Assembly (NCBI RefSeq): GCF_049276915.1
Contig: NZ_JBASXK010000170.1
Location: forward strand, 21,262 to 85,261
DNA from: Aestuariivita sp049276915
GTDB lineage: Bacteria > Pseudomonadota > Alphaproteobacteria > Rhodobacterales > Rhodobacteraceae
Direction: 5' to 3'
Length of the DNA stretch: 64,000 bases
The notes under the pieces are model-generated. The model saw only the letters and a list, made by a program, of their open reading frames with translations. It was not told the origin of the DNA and made no database searches. Position numbers and translations under genes: made by a program. Shown piece after piece: positions 32,962 to 40,857 of the stretch. Position 1 is the stretch's first letter. Each line of letters begins with the position of its first letter.

Positions 32962-34974
32962 TCAGATTCCCTTTCGTATCAATGCATCCGCAGCCACTGC
33001 ACGTTCTGGCGTGGCGATCAGCGGGTTGATCTCAACTTCTTCCAACGTGTCGGCATGGTCCATCACATATTTCTGCACCGCCATGATCGCATCCAGAACA
33101 GCCTCGATATTGACGGCAGGTTTGCCCCGATACCCGGCGAGGATCGGAGCGATCCTCAGCCCATGCAGCACATCCCTGATCCGCGCCCGGCTGCTGGGCA
33201 CCAGAAGCGAACCGGTGTCTCGGAGAATCTCGGTCAGCACACCGCCCGCGCCGATGGTCAGAACGAACCCATGCGCCGGATCACGGGTCACCCCGATCAG
33301 CAGTTCGACAACACCGCCGGTTATCATCTCTTCAATCAGAACCGAAGACGTGGGCATGGCACTGACCGCGTCTTTCAACGCCGCCTGCGAGATACCCAAA
33401 CGCACCGCGCCCGCTTCGGATTTATGCGCCAGCCCCATGCCCTTGACCGCAAAGGGTGCGCTCAGATCGCTGGCGTCCCACGCACCGTCGCGCGTGACCT
33501 CCAGCGCCAGGGGCACAGGCACACCATATGCCGCAAGCGCCTGTTTGGCCTGGCGTTCATCCAGCAAGACCGCGTCCCCGGGCCCCAGGCTCGCCGGCAG
33601 CGGCATCTCGGGTTCCAGGTCGGGAACCTGCGCCGCGATCTCGGCTGCCACGATCATCTCGCGCAATCCGCAGATCGGCACCACGCCCCCGTCCAACAGC
33701 CGCATGGCCACGTCTTCCGGCAGCAGCTCGGGCAAACTGGCAACCACGGCAAAGGGACGGCCCGTCTTTGCCCGCACGGCCAATGCCGCCTGCGTTGCAC
33801 ATTCCCAATCCGAGGCATCCGTGCGCGGATAATCCACGATCGAGAAGGTCAAACCGATATGGTCCGCCGCCATCGGAGCCCAGGCCGCAGCCATCGCCAC
33901 CGGATCCCGCCAGACATAGGTATGATAATCCAACGGGTTGGCCAGTGCCACCATCGGCCCCAAGGCTGCGCGCAGATCGCGTTTCTGATCCGGCGTCAGT
34001 GCAGGAAACTCCAGGTCGAACCCCGAGGCCATATCCGCCGCAAGGCTCGCCTCGCCGCCTGAACAGCTGATGCTACTGATCCGATTCGAGGCAAGCCGGC
34101 CGCAGACATGCAACAGCTTGAGCGTCTCAAGAAAGCTGGGCAGGTCCCCGACCTGTGCAATCCCCAGCCGCTCCAGCAAGGCTCCGGAGCCCGCCGCACT
34201 GCCCGCCAGAGACGCGGTATGTGACACCGTAGCCTGCTGCGCCTGTTCGGACAGGCCCACTTTCAGCGCGACCACCGGAACGCCGCGCGCCTGCGCCTTG
34301 CGCGCAAAGCGATCCCATGCGGCGATATCGCCAAAGCCTTCGATGTGCAGTCCGATCACGCTGACACGGTCATCATCCAGCAAAGTCGAGGCGATCTGGG
34401 CCTGCGATGTCTGCGCCTGATTTCCACAGGCCACCATATAGCCGATGGGCAGCGCGCGCGCCTGCTGTGTCAGGTTGATGGCAATGTTCGAGCTTTGCGT
34501 CAGGATCGCCACGCCCCGATCAACGCGCACCATTCCATGCTGGTCGGGCCAGATCGCCGCCCCATCAAGGGCGTTGACGAACCCGTAACAGTTGGGCCCG
34601 AGGATCGGCATATCTCCGGCGGCGGCCACCAGGCGCGCCTGCAGGTCCGCGCCGATGTCGTCCTCGGCCAGCGCTTCGGAAAACCCCGAGGCAAAGCAGG
34701 TCGCGCCACCCGCTCCAAGCGCCGCCAGTTCCGCGACGATATCGATGGTCGCATGACGGTTCACCGCAATGAAGGCCGCATCAATCGGCCCCTCGATCTC
34801 GGCCAGGCTGCGCACGGAACGCGCGCCCTCCAGAACCTTGCCGCCGGGATGAACCAAGGTGATTTCACCGGCAAACCCGACACGCTGCGCCGCCCCAAGA
34901 ATGGATGCACCCCAGGCACCCCCCCCGACAATCGCCAGCGTCTTCGGTGCCAGCAAACGCCCCAACGAGCGCAT
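32962..34974 (-). CDS. ADP-forming acyl-CoA ligase (acetyl-CoA synthetase family)
   Basis: 670 residues. N-terminal CoA-binding Rossmann domain (LAPKTLAIVGGGAWGASIL), two succinyl-CoA-ligase-like domains with the phosphohistidine segment VSHTASLAGSA near residue 250, and a C-terminal ATP-grasp domain (PFAVKGMGLAHKSEAGAVRLG and PAVNIEAVLDAI). It reversibly makes an acyl-CoA with ATP hydrolysed to ADP. An alternative ATG at 34992 exists, but the internal one has GGGG at better spacing. It should activate the operon's carboxylic acid substrate. Confidence 0.88.
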   Translation of the reverse strand: MRSLGRLLAPKTLAIVGGGAWGASILGAAQRVGFAGEITLVHPGGKVLEGARSVRSLAEIEGPIDAAFIAVNRHATIDIVAELAALGAGGATCFASGFSEALAEDDIGADLQARLVAAAGDMPILGPNCYGFVNALDGAAIWPDQHGMVRVDRGVAILTQSSNIAINLTQQARALPIGYMVACGNQAQTSQAQIASTLLDDDRVSVIGLHIEGFGDIAAWDRFARKAQARGVPVVALKVGLSEQAQQATVSHTASLAGSAAGSGALLERLGIAQVGDLPSFLETLKLLHVCGRLASNRISSISCSGGEASLAADMASGFDLEFPALTPDQKRDLRAALGPMVALANPLDYHTYVWRDPVAMAAAWAPMAADHIGLTFSIVDYPRTDASDWECATQAALAVRAKTGRPFAVVASLPELLPEDVAMRLLDGGVVPICGLREMIVAAEIAAQVPDLEPEMPLPASLGPGDAVLLDERQAKQALAAYGVPVPLALEVTRDGAWDASDLSAPFAVKGMGLAHKSEAGAVRLGISQAALKDAVSAMPTSSVLIEEMITGGVVELLIGVTRDPAHGFVLTIGAGGVLTEILRDTGSLLVPSSRARIRDVLHGLRIAPILAGYRGKPAVNIEAVLDAIMAVQKYVMDHADTLEEVEINPLIATPERAVAADALIRKGI

Positions 34975-35099
34975 CAGAACAGCCCCCAGCATGGATCAAG
35001 CATCAAACGACCTAGCATCTTCGGGTTTTCAAACATTCCAGTGGAGTTACCGGGCCGCCGCGCAACGGATCGCAACGCGACCGCCCGCTCAGGCCGTCA

Positions 35100-36260
35100 T
35101 CATGCACCAAGCGCCCGCAGCAACTCGCGCGAGATGATGTGGCGCTGGATTTCGCTGGTACCGTCCCAGATCCGCTCGACCCGCGCATCGCGCCAGAACC
35201 TCTCAAGCGGATAGTCATCCATCAGCCCCATACCGCCATGGATCTGGATCGCCGCATCCGTCACGCGCGCCAGCATCTCGCTTGCATAAAGCTTGGCCGA
35301 AGCGATCTCGCGGTTGGCAGGAAGACCCTGATCCAGCCGATCCGCCGCAGCCAGCGTCAGCAGATCAGCGGCGTCTATCTCGGTGATCATGTCCGCGATC
35401 TGGAAGGACACCCCCTGGAACTTGCCGATCTTCTGGCCGAACTGTTCGCGCTCGGCGGCGTAGTTCAACGCATAATCAAAGACCCGGCGCGCGCGCCCCA
35501 CGCTCATGGTGGCGACCGTGATCCGGGTGGCATAAAGCCAGGTGTTCATCACCTCGAAGCCACCATCGACCTCGCCCAGAACCTGCGCATCCGGCAGGCG
35601 GCAATCGTCAAACTCAAGGATCATGTTCTTGTAGCCACGATGCGAGACACTTTTGTATCCATACCGGATCGTGAACCCCGGATGCCCGCGATCCACCAGA
35701 AAACAGGTGATCCGCTTTTTCGGCCCCTTGGGCGTCTGGTCTTCGCCGGTCGCCACGAAGACGATCAGGAAATCCGCGTGATCCGCCCCCGAGATGAAAT
35801 GTTTGGTGCCATTGACGACCCAATCTCCGCCATCGCGCACAGCGGCGCATTTCATGCCCCGCACGTCCGAACCGGCCCCGGGTTCCGTCATGGCCAGCGC
35901 ATCCATACGCTCACCGCGCACCGCGGGCATGAGATAGCGGTCGATCTGTTCGCCCTCACAGGCCATCAGGATGTTCTGCGGGCGCCCGAAGAAATGGTTC
36001 AGCGCCATCGAACCCCGCCCCAGTTCGCGCTCGACCAGCGCGAATTCCAGATGGTTCAGCCCGGCTCCGCCAACGCTTTCGGGAAAGTTGCAGGCATAAA
36101 ATCCCAATTCAAGCGTCTTGCGCTTGATCTCATCGGCGATCTCCTGGGGGACTTCGCCGGTGCGTTCGACCAGTTCTTCATGGGGATAGATCTCGTTTTC
36201 CACGAAGGACCGCACTGTGGCCGCGATCATTTCCTGTTCGTCATTCAATCCGTATTGCAT
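35100..36260 (-). CDS. Acyl-CoA dehydrogenase
   Basis: 386 residues. Family motifs: AMTEPGAGSDVRGMK, WVVNGTKHFISGADHADF, REQFGQKIGKFQG and QIHGGMGLMDDYPLERFWRD. In the C-terminal motif where the medium-chain enzyme has the catalytic Glu (EGT), this protein has Asp (RIWDGTSEIQR), a conservative change. ATG at 36260 follows AAGGAGCAGG. The sulfatase stop is 10 bases upstream. It should oxidise a CoA-activated acyl or betainyl-like chain; specificity cannot be read. Confidence 0.9.
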   Translation of the reverse strand: MQYGLNDEQEMIAATVRSFVENEIYPHEELVERTGEVPQEIADEIKRKTLELGFYACNFPESVGGAGLNHLEFALVERELGRGSMALNHFFGRPQNILMACEGEQIDRYLMPAVRGERMDALAMTEPGAGSDVRGMKCAAVRDGGDWVVNGTKHFISGADHADFLIVFVATGEDQTPKGPKKRITCFLVDRGHPGFTIRYGYKSVSHRGYKNMILEFDDCRLPDAQVLGEVDGGFEVMNTWLYATRITVATMSVGRARRVFDYALNYAAEREQFGQKIGKFQGVSFQIADMITEIDAADLLTLAAADRLDQGLPANREIASAKLYASEMLARVTDAAIQIHGGMGLMDDYPLERFWRDARVERIWDGTSEIQRHIISRELLRALGA

Positions 36261-36270
36261 CGCCTGCTCC

Positions 36271-37650
36271 TTACCGGCTGTCAGCCGGGGTATAGTTCCA
36301 TTGTTCCATCGCCAGCAACGCCTCGCGTCCACCCAGTTCGATCACACGCCGGGCCTGATCGGCATGGGCGCGGATATTGACCGCCTCGGGGTCCAGCATC
36401 GCCAACAGGATCCGCATCCCCTCGGCCATGATATCCGGCCGTGCGCCGCTCAGATCGTCGGTCTCGCCCGGATCAGCCTGCATATGGAAAAGCTGCGCGG
36501 GATGGCCTTCGGCAAAATGGACCAACTTCCACACGCCCCATCGCAACATGGTCATACCCACCGGGCAGCCTCCGTCGTGATATTCGCTGATCACGGCGCG
36601 CCCGGGGTCGGGGTCGCGCAGATCGCGGCCCGAACCGCCACCCCCGGACACTCCCATCACCCCGCAGACCGTTGCCGCCAGATCGATAAGGCTGACAGGC
36701 GCGTCCCAGTCGCCCGGTGCGATGCCCGGCCCTGCCATCAAAAGCGGCACCCGCGCCGAGCTGTCATACATGGTGGATTTCACCCAAAACCCTTTCTCGC
36801 CCATCATGTCACCATGATCCGAAGTGAAAAGGATTGTGGTGTCCTCCTCCAGCCCGGCCGCGGCAAGCGCATCCAGAACCTTGCCCACCTGGGCATCCAC
36901 GAAACTGCACAAGCCTCGATAGCCCGCATGGGCAATGCCGCGCGTTTTGGGTGTGAAGAACCTGTCGTGATCCCAGAACTCCCACATCTCGCGCAGGATC
37001 GGATGGTCAGGCACCGGCTGCGCCTCGGCCTCGAACTCTGCCGGGTCGTATCGCGCATAGTCGGCGGCGGGAGCGATCAGCGGGTAGTGCGGCGACAGGA
37101 AGGACACGAAGGCGCACCAGGGTTCCGTCTTGCGTGCCGGCTGCGACAGCCAAGCGCAGGCGGCCTCGGCCACACGCCGGTCAAAGGCGTGGTAGTCGGT
37201 ATCGCCGGGCCCGATATCCTCGGCCAGTTCGCGGGTGGCCCCGTAGTCGCACAGCGGCTTGCGCAGCAACCCCCGCACCCACCCGACACCCCCAACGATG
37301 TGGATCGGTTCGATCTGTTCGGCGAACCCGGCATCGTCCTCGGTCGAGCGATAGTGCAGTTTCCCGATCGAGACACAGTCGTGCCCCGCATCCCGCACCG
37401 CATGGGCCCAGCCCCGCACCGACCCGTCATAGGGTTCGGCGGAGGACCAGTTGCCGATCTCGTTCAGATAGCGCCCCGTCGCGATCGCCGCCCGCGTCGG
37501 CACACAGATCGGCGACGGCGTATAGGCTTGCGAGAACCGCATCGACCGCGCCGCCAGACGGTCGATATTGGGCGTATGGATGCCGGGCGTGACATGGCCC
37601 AGCGCCCACCACGCCATCTCGTCCACCATCACCAAAAGGACATTGCTCAT
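36271..37650 (-). CDS. Sulfatase (alkaline phosphatase superfamily)
   Basis: 459 residues without a signal peptide, so cytoplasmic. The FGly precursor signature C49-V-P-T-R53 is followed by AAIATGRY, as in type I sulfatases. N-terminal metal site VDEM (residues 9-12), second metal site FTSDHGDMMGEKG and C-terminal LFHMQADPGETDDL are present. Sulfatases of this type hydrolyse sulfate esters, e.g. choline sulfate or alkyl/aryl sulfates. The start overlaps the upstream hydroxylase stop by four bases. Maturase (FGE) is not in the window. Confidence 0.9.
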   Translation of the reverse strand: MSNVLLVMVDEMAWWALGHVTPGIHTPNIDRLAARSMRFSQAYTPSPICVPTRAAIATGRYLNEIGNWSSAEPYDGSVRGWAHAVRDAGHDCVSIGKLHYRSTEDDAGFAEQIEPIHIVGGVGWVRGLLRKPLCDYGATRELAEDIGPGDTDYHAFDRRVAEAACAWLSQPARKTEPWCAFVSFLSPHYPLIAPAADYARYDPAEFEAEAQPVPDHPILREMWEFWDHDRFFTPKTRGIAHAGYRGLCSFVDAQVGKVLDALAAAGLEEDTTILFTSDHGDMMGEKGFWVKSTMYDSSARVPLLMAGPGIAPGDWDAPVSLIDLAATVCGVMGVSGGGGSGRDLRDPDPGRAVISEYHDGGCPVGMTMLRWGVWKLVHFAEGHPAQLFHMQADPGETDDLSGARPDIMAEGMRILLAMLDPEAVNIRAHADQARRVIELGGREALLAMEQWNYTPADSR

Positions 37651-38639
37651 CCGAACATCTTCTTTTTTCTGTCCCGCGTCTCGGCCGTCGCCTCGGCGCT
37701 GCCATCATGGAAGGTGCCGAACCAGCGATCCCAGGGCATTTCCTGATTGCCATAATTGCATTCGTAATATCGGTGATGCAGCTGGTGATAGAACGTCCCC
37801 AATGCCACGCGCCGCTTGTCCTTGATCAACAGGTCCTCATAGCCGGTATGGGTCATCGCCGCACCGGGACCGTTATAGACCATCGCAAACACCAGGTGGA
37901 TCGGATGCAGCGGCACGACAAAATGGATCAGCAGGGTCGAATGATACAAAAGCTGTTCCACCGGATGCATCGACATGCCCGACCACGGCCCGACATTGAC
38001 GTTGCGGTGATGCAGGACGTGGACGTGGTTATAAAGCGCAGGCACATGCAAGAACCGATGCACCCAATAGAAATGAAACGCGGACCAGATCGGCAGCAGG
38101 ATCATCGCCAGACAAAACCAGACCGGATTTTCGGCAAATGTGATCACCGGAGCCCAGCCATTCGCCAACGCCCACAGGATCAACACCTGATAGGCCGTCA
38201 GAAATCCGACCCCCGGGCCCAGCGTCCAGAACATGTTGTCATGCACCTGGTCCGAAAAGGTCCACAGCCGGTTGCCCTTGGCCGGGCCCCGTTTGTCGAA
38301 TTTCAGCCGCAGCCCCTGGGCCTTGCGCATGTAAAAGAACCAATGCAGCCCCCCCGCCACGGCAAAAGTCACGCCGAATGTGACCAACCAAACCTGGGCA
38401 ATCCAGCCAAAGGACAGGGATTGCGCGGCCTCCAAAGGCGGATAGACCAGAAGCCACAGTCCGATCGAGGCAATCACCATGATCACGCGTTCGGACAGCG
38501 TCAGCCAATTCTGCGCCAGCCAGCGCGCCAGAAACGCGGGCGATGGCGGCCATTGAAAGATCGATGCATTCTTCAACGGCAGATCAGGATGATAGTTCCA
38601 TTCGGCCGAGCTGTGCTCGGGGCCGATCTCACGCGGCAT
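37647..38639 (-). CDS. Sterol desaturase/fatty acid hydroxylase superfamily protein
   Basis: 330 residues, multi-pass inner-membrane protein. The histidine boxes of the di-iron membrane hydroxylases are visible: FYWVHRFLH, NHVHVLHHRN and FYHQLHHRYYECNYG. Members hydroxylate or desaturate lipid-like substrates with O2. ATG at 38639 gives an 11-base overlap with the aldolase gene; an ATG at 38657 is possible. It is an unusual partner for a sulfatase and a CoA ligase. Confidence 0.88.
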   Translation of the reverse strand: MPREIGPEHSSAEWNYHPDLPLKNASIFQWPPSPAFLARWLAQNWLTLSERVIMVIASIGLWLLVYPPLEAAQSLSFGWIAQVWLVTFGVTFAVAGGLHWFFYMRKAQGLRLKFDKRGPAKGNRLWTFSDQVHDNMFWTLGPGVGFLTAYQVLILWALANGWAPVITFAENPVWFCLAMILLPIWSAFHFYWVHRFLHVPALYNHVHVLHHRNVNVGPWSGMSMHPVEQLLYHSTLLIHFVVPLHPIHLVFAMVYNGPGAAMTHTGYEDLLIKDKRRVALGTFYHQLHHRYYECNYGNQEMPWDRWFGTFHDGSAEATAETRDRKKKMFG

Positions 38640-39384
38640 AATCCGAGCCTTCAGCATCCAGAATCGCCTTCAGCTCATCCAGATGGCGCGCATCCTGTTC
38701 GGGATAGCCTTCAAGCTCGCGCGCGGTTTTTTCGGCCACGGCGTCGGACAACATCCGCAGCGGTTGCCCTGTCTGCAGCGCCCGGATGTAGGTTTCACAG
38801 GCACGTTCGAAATAATAAAGCCGGTTGAACGTATCGGCGACCGTATCTCCGATCACCATCACGCCGTGATTGCCCATCACCATGACCTTTTTCTTCGGGT
38901 CATCGAACAGCTTGGCGCACCGCTCGCCCTCTTCCTCGAACGCAAGGCCGCCATAGGCCTCGTCCACCACGATCCGGTTGTAGAACGTGGCCGAGTTCTG
39001 ATCGATCGGCGGCAAACGGCTGTCCGCCAGACTTGCCAGCACGGTGGCAAAGATCGAATGCACATGCATCGCACAGCGCGCATGGGGGCAATGCCGGTGC
39101 AATCCGCCATGCAGGCCCCAGGCTGTCGGGTCAGGGGCATCGGGACCTTCCAGCGTGTCGGGGTCATTGGCATCAACGATCAGAAGATCGCTTGCCTTGA
39201 TCCGGCTGAAATGCCTCTGGTTCGGGTTCATCAGGAACTTGGTGCCGTCCTCGTTGATGGACAGGCTGAAATGATTGGCCACGGCCTCATGCATGTTCAG
39301 CCGGGCAGTCCAGCGGAACGCAGCCGCAAGATCCACACGTTCCTGCCAGTGATCCATGTTGGGGCGCAATTCCGTGACAGGCAT
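38629..39384 (-). CDS. Class II aldolase/adducin family protein
   Basis: 251 residues. Metal-binding motifs of the class II aldolase/adducin family: CAMHVHSIFATVLA (HxH) and GNHGVMVIGDTVADTFNRLYYFERAC (quoted in part) with the third His. NHFSLSINEDG resembles the substrate-phosphate loop region of fuculose aldolase relatives. Family members include aldolases, epimerases and decarboxylases, so the reaction is open. First gene of the minus-strand operon, divergent from LysR. Confidence 0.88.
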   Translation of the reverse strand: MPVTELRPNMDHWQERVDLAAAFRWTARLNMHEAVANHFSLSINEDGTKFLMNPNQRHFSRIKASDLLIVDANDPDTLEGPDAPDPTAWGLHGGLHRHCPHARCAMHVHSIFATVLASLADSRLPPIDQNSATFYNRIVVDEAYGGLAFEEEGERCAKLFDDPKKKVMVMGNHGVMVIGDTVADTFNRLYYFERACETYIRALQTGQPLRMLSDAVAEKTARELEGYPEQDARHLDELKAILDAEGSDYAA

Positions 39385-39457
39385 ATCATTCTCCCGATTT
39401 TTGCCCGAAGGTGACTCTGTCGCCCCGACTTGACCAACGAAAAATTCATGCTCTAAT

Positions 39458-39474
39458 CATAAGTGAAACTTATG
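39458..39474. promoter_or_regulatory. Candidate LysR operator between aldolase and lysR genes
   Basis: CATAAGTGAAACTTATG is a perfect 6-bp inverted repeat with a 5-base centre, ending 13 bp before the lysR start. It contains the T-N11-A pattern typical of LysR-type regulators and lies in the only shared promoter of the two divergent units. Confidence 0.7.
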
Positions 39475-39487
39475 GTTGGGTTATGTG

Positions 39488-40387
39488 ATGAACAGGGAGC
39501 TTCCCCCGCTTGGCTGGTTGCGCACCTTCGAAGCCGCTGCGCGCCACCTGAGCTTTACGGGTGCTGCGCGCGATCTGAACATGACGCAAAGTGCTGTCAG
39601 CCAGCAGATCAAGGCGCTGGAAGGGCACCTGGGCCGCACCCTGTTTCATCGCCGCCCCCGCGCGCTGGAACTCACACAGGCAGGCCGGACCTATTTGCCC
39701 ATAGTCAGAGACGCATTTTCCACCCTCAGGCAGGGCACCCGCACCGTCGTGGGCGAGACGGAACGCACGCTCAACATCCATGCCAATCTCACCTTCGCGG
39801 TCCGCTGGCTGGCCCCGCGCCTGCCCCGGTTTCGCGCCCTTCATCCCGATCTCAGACTGAACTTCATGGCCGAGATCTGGGAGCCGGACAGCGCGTCAGA
39901 CAATATCGACATCGAAATCCGTTTCGCCCTGCGCAAACCCCAGGGCATCAAGGCCGAACTTCTGCGCCGTGACGCGGTCTATCCCGTCTGCGCACCGGGC
40001 CATGGGGTGACGTTGGATACGCTCTCGGCCCAGCCCTTGTATGACTGCGCCAATCTCACGTCCTCATGGCGCTACTGGGCGGAAAAACAGGATCTAACAT
40101 GGGAGAATGTGACAGTGACCTATGCCTCGACCTATTCGTTCTGCCTCTCTGTGGTGATGGCGGGCGGGGGGTTGATGCTTGGCCATGACATGATCTGCTC
40201 GGGCCTGCTGAACGCGGGCCAACTGCATCGTCCCTTCGATCTGAGCGCCGAAATGGAAGAGGCCTATTACCTCATCCTGTCCCCCCAGGCCGATGAAATC
40301 CCCGGAGCCCTTGAGTTCGCCCAATGGCTGCGCGCCGAAATGGCTGCAGACACTCAATCCTTGGGGCGCGACGGTACCCAGACATAG
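39488..40387 (+). CDS. LysR-family regulator (GcvA-like)
   Basis: 299 residues. The N-terminal helix-turn-helix (LSFTGAARDLNMTQSAVSQQIKALE) and GRTLFHRRPRALELTQAG are typical. The effector domain follows. The N-terminal PPLGWLRTFEAAARHLSF form is that of GcvA/AmpR-type members. ATG at 39488 is used; GTG one codon before is possible. Probable local regulator of the aldolase-to-crotonase operon. The 3' end overlaps the convergent VOC gene by 34 bases. Confidence 0.9.
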   Translation: MNRELPPLGWLRTFEAAARHLSFTGAARDLNMTQSAVSQQIKALEGHLGRTLFHRRPRALELTQAGRTYLPIVRDAFSTLRQGTRTVVGETERTLNIHANLTFAVRWLAPRLPRFRALHPDLRLNFMAEIWEPDSASDNIDIEIRFALRKPQGIKAELLRRDAVYPVCAPGHGVTLDTLSAQPLYDCANLTSSWRYWAEKQDLTWENVTVTYASTYSFCLSVVMAGGGLMLGHDMICSGLLNAGQLHRPFDLSAEMEEAYYLILSPQADEIPGALEFAQWLRAEMAADTQSLGRDGTQT

Positions 40388-40776
40388 CCGTTTTCGCACA
40401 GGATATAGGCCTCGCGCAGACCATGCGGTTTGTCTGTCGGCGCCTGCAACACCGTGCCCCCCGCCGCCTCGGCCCTTGCGGCGGCAACATCGGGATCGCT
40501 GTCATAGAGCCTGATCTCCAAACCTGCTCCGCGCGGTGGGTGTTCGGGCACAAGGCTCAACAGCGGGTTCGAGTGATAGGTGCCGTCGCTGTGCAACTGG
40601 AACACCTGATCCCCATAGGTCACGATGGCAAAATCCTGCGTCACCTGATGGGCCTGCAGGCCAAAAACAGTCTCTAAGAAGGCACATTGCGCCTTCACGT
40701 TCCGCACCAGCAGGTTCAGACCGATCCCCCGCAGGGACCGGCCAAAGCTGTCGGCATCTACAGAATCATACTCCAT
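40354..40776 (-). CDS. VOC-superfamily (glyoxalase-like) protein
   Basis: 140 residues with one full VOC module: a first strand GIGLNLLVRNVKAQCAFLE, LFQLHSDGTYHSNPLL in the middle and GLEIRLYDSDPDVAAARAEAAGG starting the second half. Metal-binding residues are not obvious and the substrate is unknown. ATG at 40776 removes a proline- and arginine-rich upstream extension. It carries one copy of the TTAGAGACTGTTTT motif. Confidence 0.75.
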   Translation of the reverse strand: MEYDSVDADSFGRSLRGIGLNLLVRNVKAQCAFLETVFGLQAHQVTQDFAIVTYGDQVFQLHSDGTYHSNPLLSLVPEHPPRGAGLEIRLYDSDPDVAAARAEAAGGTVLQAPTDKPHGLREAYILCENGYVWVPSRPKD

Positions 40777-40857
40777 GTCCCTACCCTGTCGCGCGGATCG
40801 ACCTGAGGCAACTGCAATGGGTCTTGCACCCAGGCGCAATCTCGGGACACTTCTGTC

